64,000 nt of DNA, from positions 124,001 through 188,000 of the forward strand of contig NZ_WMDQ01000005.1 of assembly GCF_009707955.1 (NCBI RefSeq). Reading direction: 5' to 3'. The notes under the pieces were generated by a model that saw only the letters and a list, made by a program, of their open reading frames with translations, made no database searches and was not told the DNA's origin. Source of the stretch: Flavobacterium sp. LC2016-13 (GTDB lineage Bacteria > Bacteroidota > Bacteroidia > Flavobacteriales > Flavobacteriaceae). This document shows positions 61,797 through 64,000 of the stretch, one piece after another (position 1 is the first letter of the stretch; every line of letters starts with the position of its first letter). The position numbers and the translations under genes are program-made.

Positions 61797-62813
61797 TCAT
61801 TTATCTGCAAAAACTTTTTTCCAATCGTCTTTTATGCTTACTACATGCCATTTATTTTTTGAAGCAGTATTTAATGACAGGTTATCTTTTTCCTGATAAC
61901 TATATTCTCTAATAGAATCGTTGTGGTTTACCAGCAATTGAAATGATGGATATTTATTACCCTGAGAATATTTTAGCATGGCAATATCTCCGGCGCCACC
62001 CTCGTTTCCGCAGGCAAAAACAGGTCTTTGTCCAATGTGTAATTGTATGCCGACTGGTTTTTCTTCCTTATCATTAAAATGATCTAAAGCAGGCAGTCTT
62101 TGTACTGCATTTTTAGCATCATCATATTTGTATTTGAAAGAAGTTCCCACAACCTGATCTTTTGGAATTCCGTAAAAATCCTGAGATATTGCACGTACAA
62201 CTTCAATTGTACCGCCTGTTACGATGTAAGTTTTAAATCCGTTGGCACGGAGATAATTCAGCAACTCAAGTTGTGGCTGATATCGTATTTGTTTTACAGG
62301 GATATTTTTTCCCGGATATTGCGCTCCTTTAAAAAAATCATTTACTGACTTTTCAAATTCATCTTCGGTCATTCCGGTATGAGTTGCTCCAACAAGTTCC
62401 ATAAGTGCTTTGTCTCCTCCTTTTGCAAAAAAAGTTTTATCTTTTTCTATCACGGCTTTAAAAGGCTGTTTTTGAGCTAAAGCAGGATTTGCTTCGACCA
62501 TTTTTTTTACCTGATAAAAAGCAAATAGTTCCTGAACATAAGGTTTTTCAGCCCATAATGTTCCGTCATTATCAAAAGTAGCTATTCTGTTTTCTATCGG
62601 AATAAAATCCGGAGTTCCTTCTGTTGTTACTTTTTTTACATAAGCAATAATGTCGGTTTTCAAGGCTCCATCATTCCAGCTTGGTAACGGATCTCCGCTA
62701 TTTGCAACAACTGTTGTACTATCTTTAGGATTTATTGTTGTAGCTGTTTCGGCTTTTTTACATGAAACCAGTAAAAATAAAAATACAGACAACATATATA
62801 TTTTTCTATACAT
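61797..62813 (-). CDS. HAD-family hydrolase lipoprotein (phosphoserine phosphatase-like)
   Basis: 338 residues. Lipobox LLVSC with Cys18. The HAD motif I is FDNDGT with nucleophile Asp81 and acid/base Asp83; motif II is YIVTGG; a late region ACGNEGGAGDIAMLKYS carries the Asp of motif IV. The cap between is helical. Phosphatase activity in the periplasm or envelope is likely; substrate unknown. It sits between the arylsulfatase and the barrel gene, all on the minus strand, so probably in one operon. Confidence 0.92.
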   Translation of the reverse strand: MYRKIYMLSVFLFLLVSCKKAETATTINPKDSTTVVANSGDPLPSWNDGALKTDIIAYVKKVTTEGTPDFIPIENRIATFDNDGTLWAEKPYVQELFAFYQVKKMVEANPALAQKQPFKAVIEKDKTFFAKGGDKALMELVGATHTGMTEDEFEKSVNDFFKGAQYPGKNIPVKQIRYQPQLELLNYLRANGFKTYIVTGGTIEVVRAISQDFYGIPKDQVVGTSFKYKYDDAKNAVQRLPALDHFNDKEEKPVGIQLHIGQRPVFACGNEGGAGDIAMLKYSQGNKYPSFQLLVNHNDSIREYSYQEKDNLSLNTASKNKWHVVSIKDDWKKVFADK

Positions 62814-62878
62814 GGTATTGATTTTTAAATTAACAGAGCTTGAAGTATGGGAGATTCAAGCTCTATTTTTTTATTTTG

Positions 62879-63997
62879 CTATTTTTTCTTTGAAGATTGT
62901 ACGTCACTTTGTATTGCTTTTTGCAACTTTATTTGCTCAAGTGTTTCTTCCATAATCGTTACAGGAGAGAAACTTGGCGGGATTGAACGAGGAGGGTATT
63001 CTTTGAATGTTTCTGCAAACTTCATCACTTCAACATTCATTCCGTAAACAGTACCAATGTGATTAACGATCCAGTCCCAATAAGTATTAGAAGTAAAATC
63101 AGCTCTTTCGTAAGGGTCCTGATACAGATTAAATATTTTTTGTAAACGTAACTTAACAAACGGTTCTGCCCAAAGTCCCATTGTTCCTGCCATACGCTGT
63201 TCAGCAAAAACGTATTTGTAATCACCTAAACGCATACCTACAAGCAAACCATCATCATCAGAATAAAAGAATCTATCTCTGGCACTTTTTGGTGTTTTAC
63301 CTTCTAAAAATGTAGATTGATCGTAGCCGTCTAAGTGTACTTTATAAGTATTTCCGTTTGCTTTATATCCTTTTAATAACTTGTTTGTAATATCTGGTTC
63401 TCCTGCAATAGACACTAAAGTTGGAAACCAATCGTTATGGCTCATCATTTCATTAGTTATCTGACCTGGTTTGATTACACCTGGCCAGCGTACCATACAA
63501 GGAACTCTAAAAGCACCTTCCCAATTGGTGTTTTTTTCTGAACGGAAAGAAGTCATTCCTCCATCTGGCCATGTATTCATGTGCGGTCCATTATCCGTAG
63601 AATAAACTACTAATGTATTATCGGCAATTCCTAAATCATCTAATACTTTTAAAAGTTGTCCTACCGTTAAATCATGTTCTATCATACCGTCCATATATTC
63701 ACTGTCTCCATGTGTATACTTACCGCGGTTTTCAGCTCTTACATGCGTACGCAAGTGCATACGGGTGCCATTCCACCATACGAAAAATGGCTTCCCGGCA
63801 GCATTTTGTCTTTTGATAAAATCAATAGCTGCTGCAGATGTTTCATCATCGATAGTTTCCATTCTTTTTTTAGTAAGAGCTCCTGTATCTTCAATTTTTT
63901 GTTTTCCGGTTTTTCCAAAGCGAGCATCAGTTATCGTAGGATCATCAACATTTGTCGCAGTACATTTTAAAACTCCTCTAGGTCCAAATTTTGCCAA
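62879..63997 (-). CDS. Arylsulfatase, C-terminal part (gene runs off the window)
   Basis: The frame is open to the window edge; the first in-frame start candidate at 63997 is a TTG at the boundary, so the real start lies upstream, outside the window. The 372 residues seen match the type I sulfatase C-terminal half: NTLVVYSTDNGPHMNTWPDGGMTSFRSEKNTNWEGAFRVPCMVRWPG holds the DNG and EGG-like Lys/Asn segments, and SARDRFFYSDDDGLLVGMRLGDYKYVF follows. The N-terminal CxPSR/FGly site is not visible. It would release sulfate from sulfated sugars or phenols. First gene of the minus-strand cluster seen here. Confidence 0.9.
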   Translation of the reverse strand: MAKFGPRGVLKCTATNVDDPTITDARFGKTGKQKIEDTGALTKKRMETIDDETSAAAIDFIKRQNAAGKPFFVWWNGTRMHLRTHVRAENRGKYTHGDSEYMDGMIEHDLTVGQLLKVLDDLGIADNTLVVYSTDNGPHMNTWPDGGMTSFRSEKNTNWEGAFRVPCMVRWPGVIKPGQITNEMMSHNDWFPTLVSIAGEPDITNKLLKGYKANGNTYKVHLDGYDQSTFLEGKTPKSARDRFFYSDDDGLLVGMRLGDYKYVFAEQRMAGTMGLWAEPFVKLRLQKIFNLYQDPYERADFTSNTYWDWIVNHIGTVYGMNVEVMKFAETFKEYPPRSIPPSFSPVTIMEETLEQIKLQKAIQSDVQSSKKK

Positions 63998-64000
63998 ATA

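Overview
The window comes from an AT-rich Bacteroidota chromosome, most likely a Flavobacterium species. Evidence: SusC/SusD outer-membrane pairs, a type IX secretion C-terminal sorting domain, lipoproteins with a Cys-Ser-Ser-Ser-Asp-Asp-Asp start, a flavobacterial-type suf operon, and promoters of the Bacteroidota form TTG-N17..23-TAnnTTTG (clearest before a DUF418 gene and a tRNA-Asn pair). There is no rRNA, CRISPR array, phage gene or intact insertion sequence.

Layout. (1) 1-10.5 kb: a starch utilisation locus with the SusC end, SusD, a SusE/F-like lipoprotein, a surface GH13 amylase lipoprotein, a GH97 SusB-type alpha-glucosidase and a second, multidomain GH13 amylase secreted by T9SS. 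(2) 10.6-22.2 kb: mfd with a small lipoprotein gene, an SDR-type L-threonine 3-dehydrogenase, a DUF418 membrane protein, an M1 and an S8 peptidase, an unlisted 54-residue double-glycine peptide gene, and an MBL-fold hydrolase. (3) 22.6-34.0 kb: a suf Fe-S assembly cluster (sufA-B, flavodoxin-like gene, sufC, sufD, sufS, sufE, SufT-like, DUF2480, DUF3078). It is interrupted by a reversed serine hydrolase gene, two small cassettes (a four-helix-bundle gene and a GxxExxY nuclease-like gene, each framed by its own repeats) and several empty palindromes. (4) 34-45.5 kb: hflX, unknown exported proteins, a TonB receptor/DUF5689 pair, an MFS transporter, and two oxidoreductases. (5) 45.7-52.5 kb: rseP, two identical tRNA-Asn genes, a repeat-rich stretch, an XRE regulator, and a four-gene operon that looks like an ABC-three-component (ABC-3C) conflict system, then a C1 peptidase. 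(6) 52.7-64 kb: an AraC regulator, a CPBP protease, and an envelope cluster on the minus strand (BamA-like protein, two channel-like outer-membrane proteins, a membrane-anchored AraC regulator, DUF4136, DUF2252, a DUF1214 remnant, a HAD lipoprotein and a truncated arylsulfatase).

The most interesting content is the ABC-3C operon. A 62-residue single-pass membrane protein and the C-terminal-component protein share a short Asn/Gly-rich motif that might assemble them. Next come the repeat-framed cassettes inside the suf operon and the orphan double-glycine peptide. No search or alignment was run; family calls come from reading the translations and from memory of the families.
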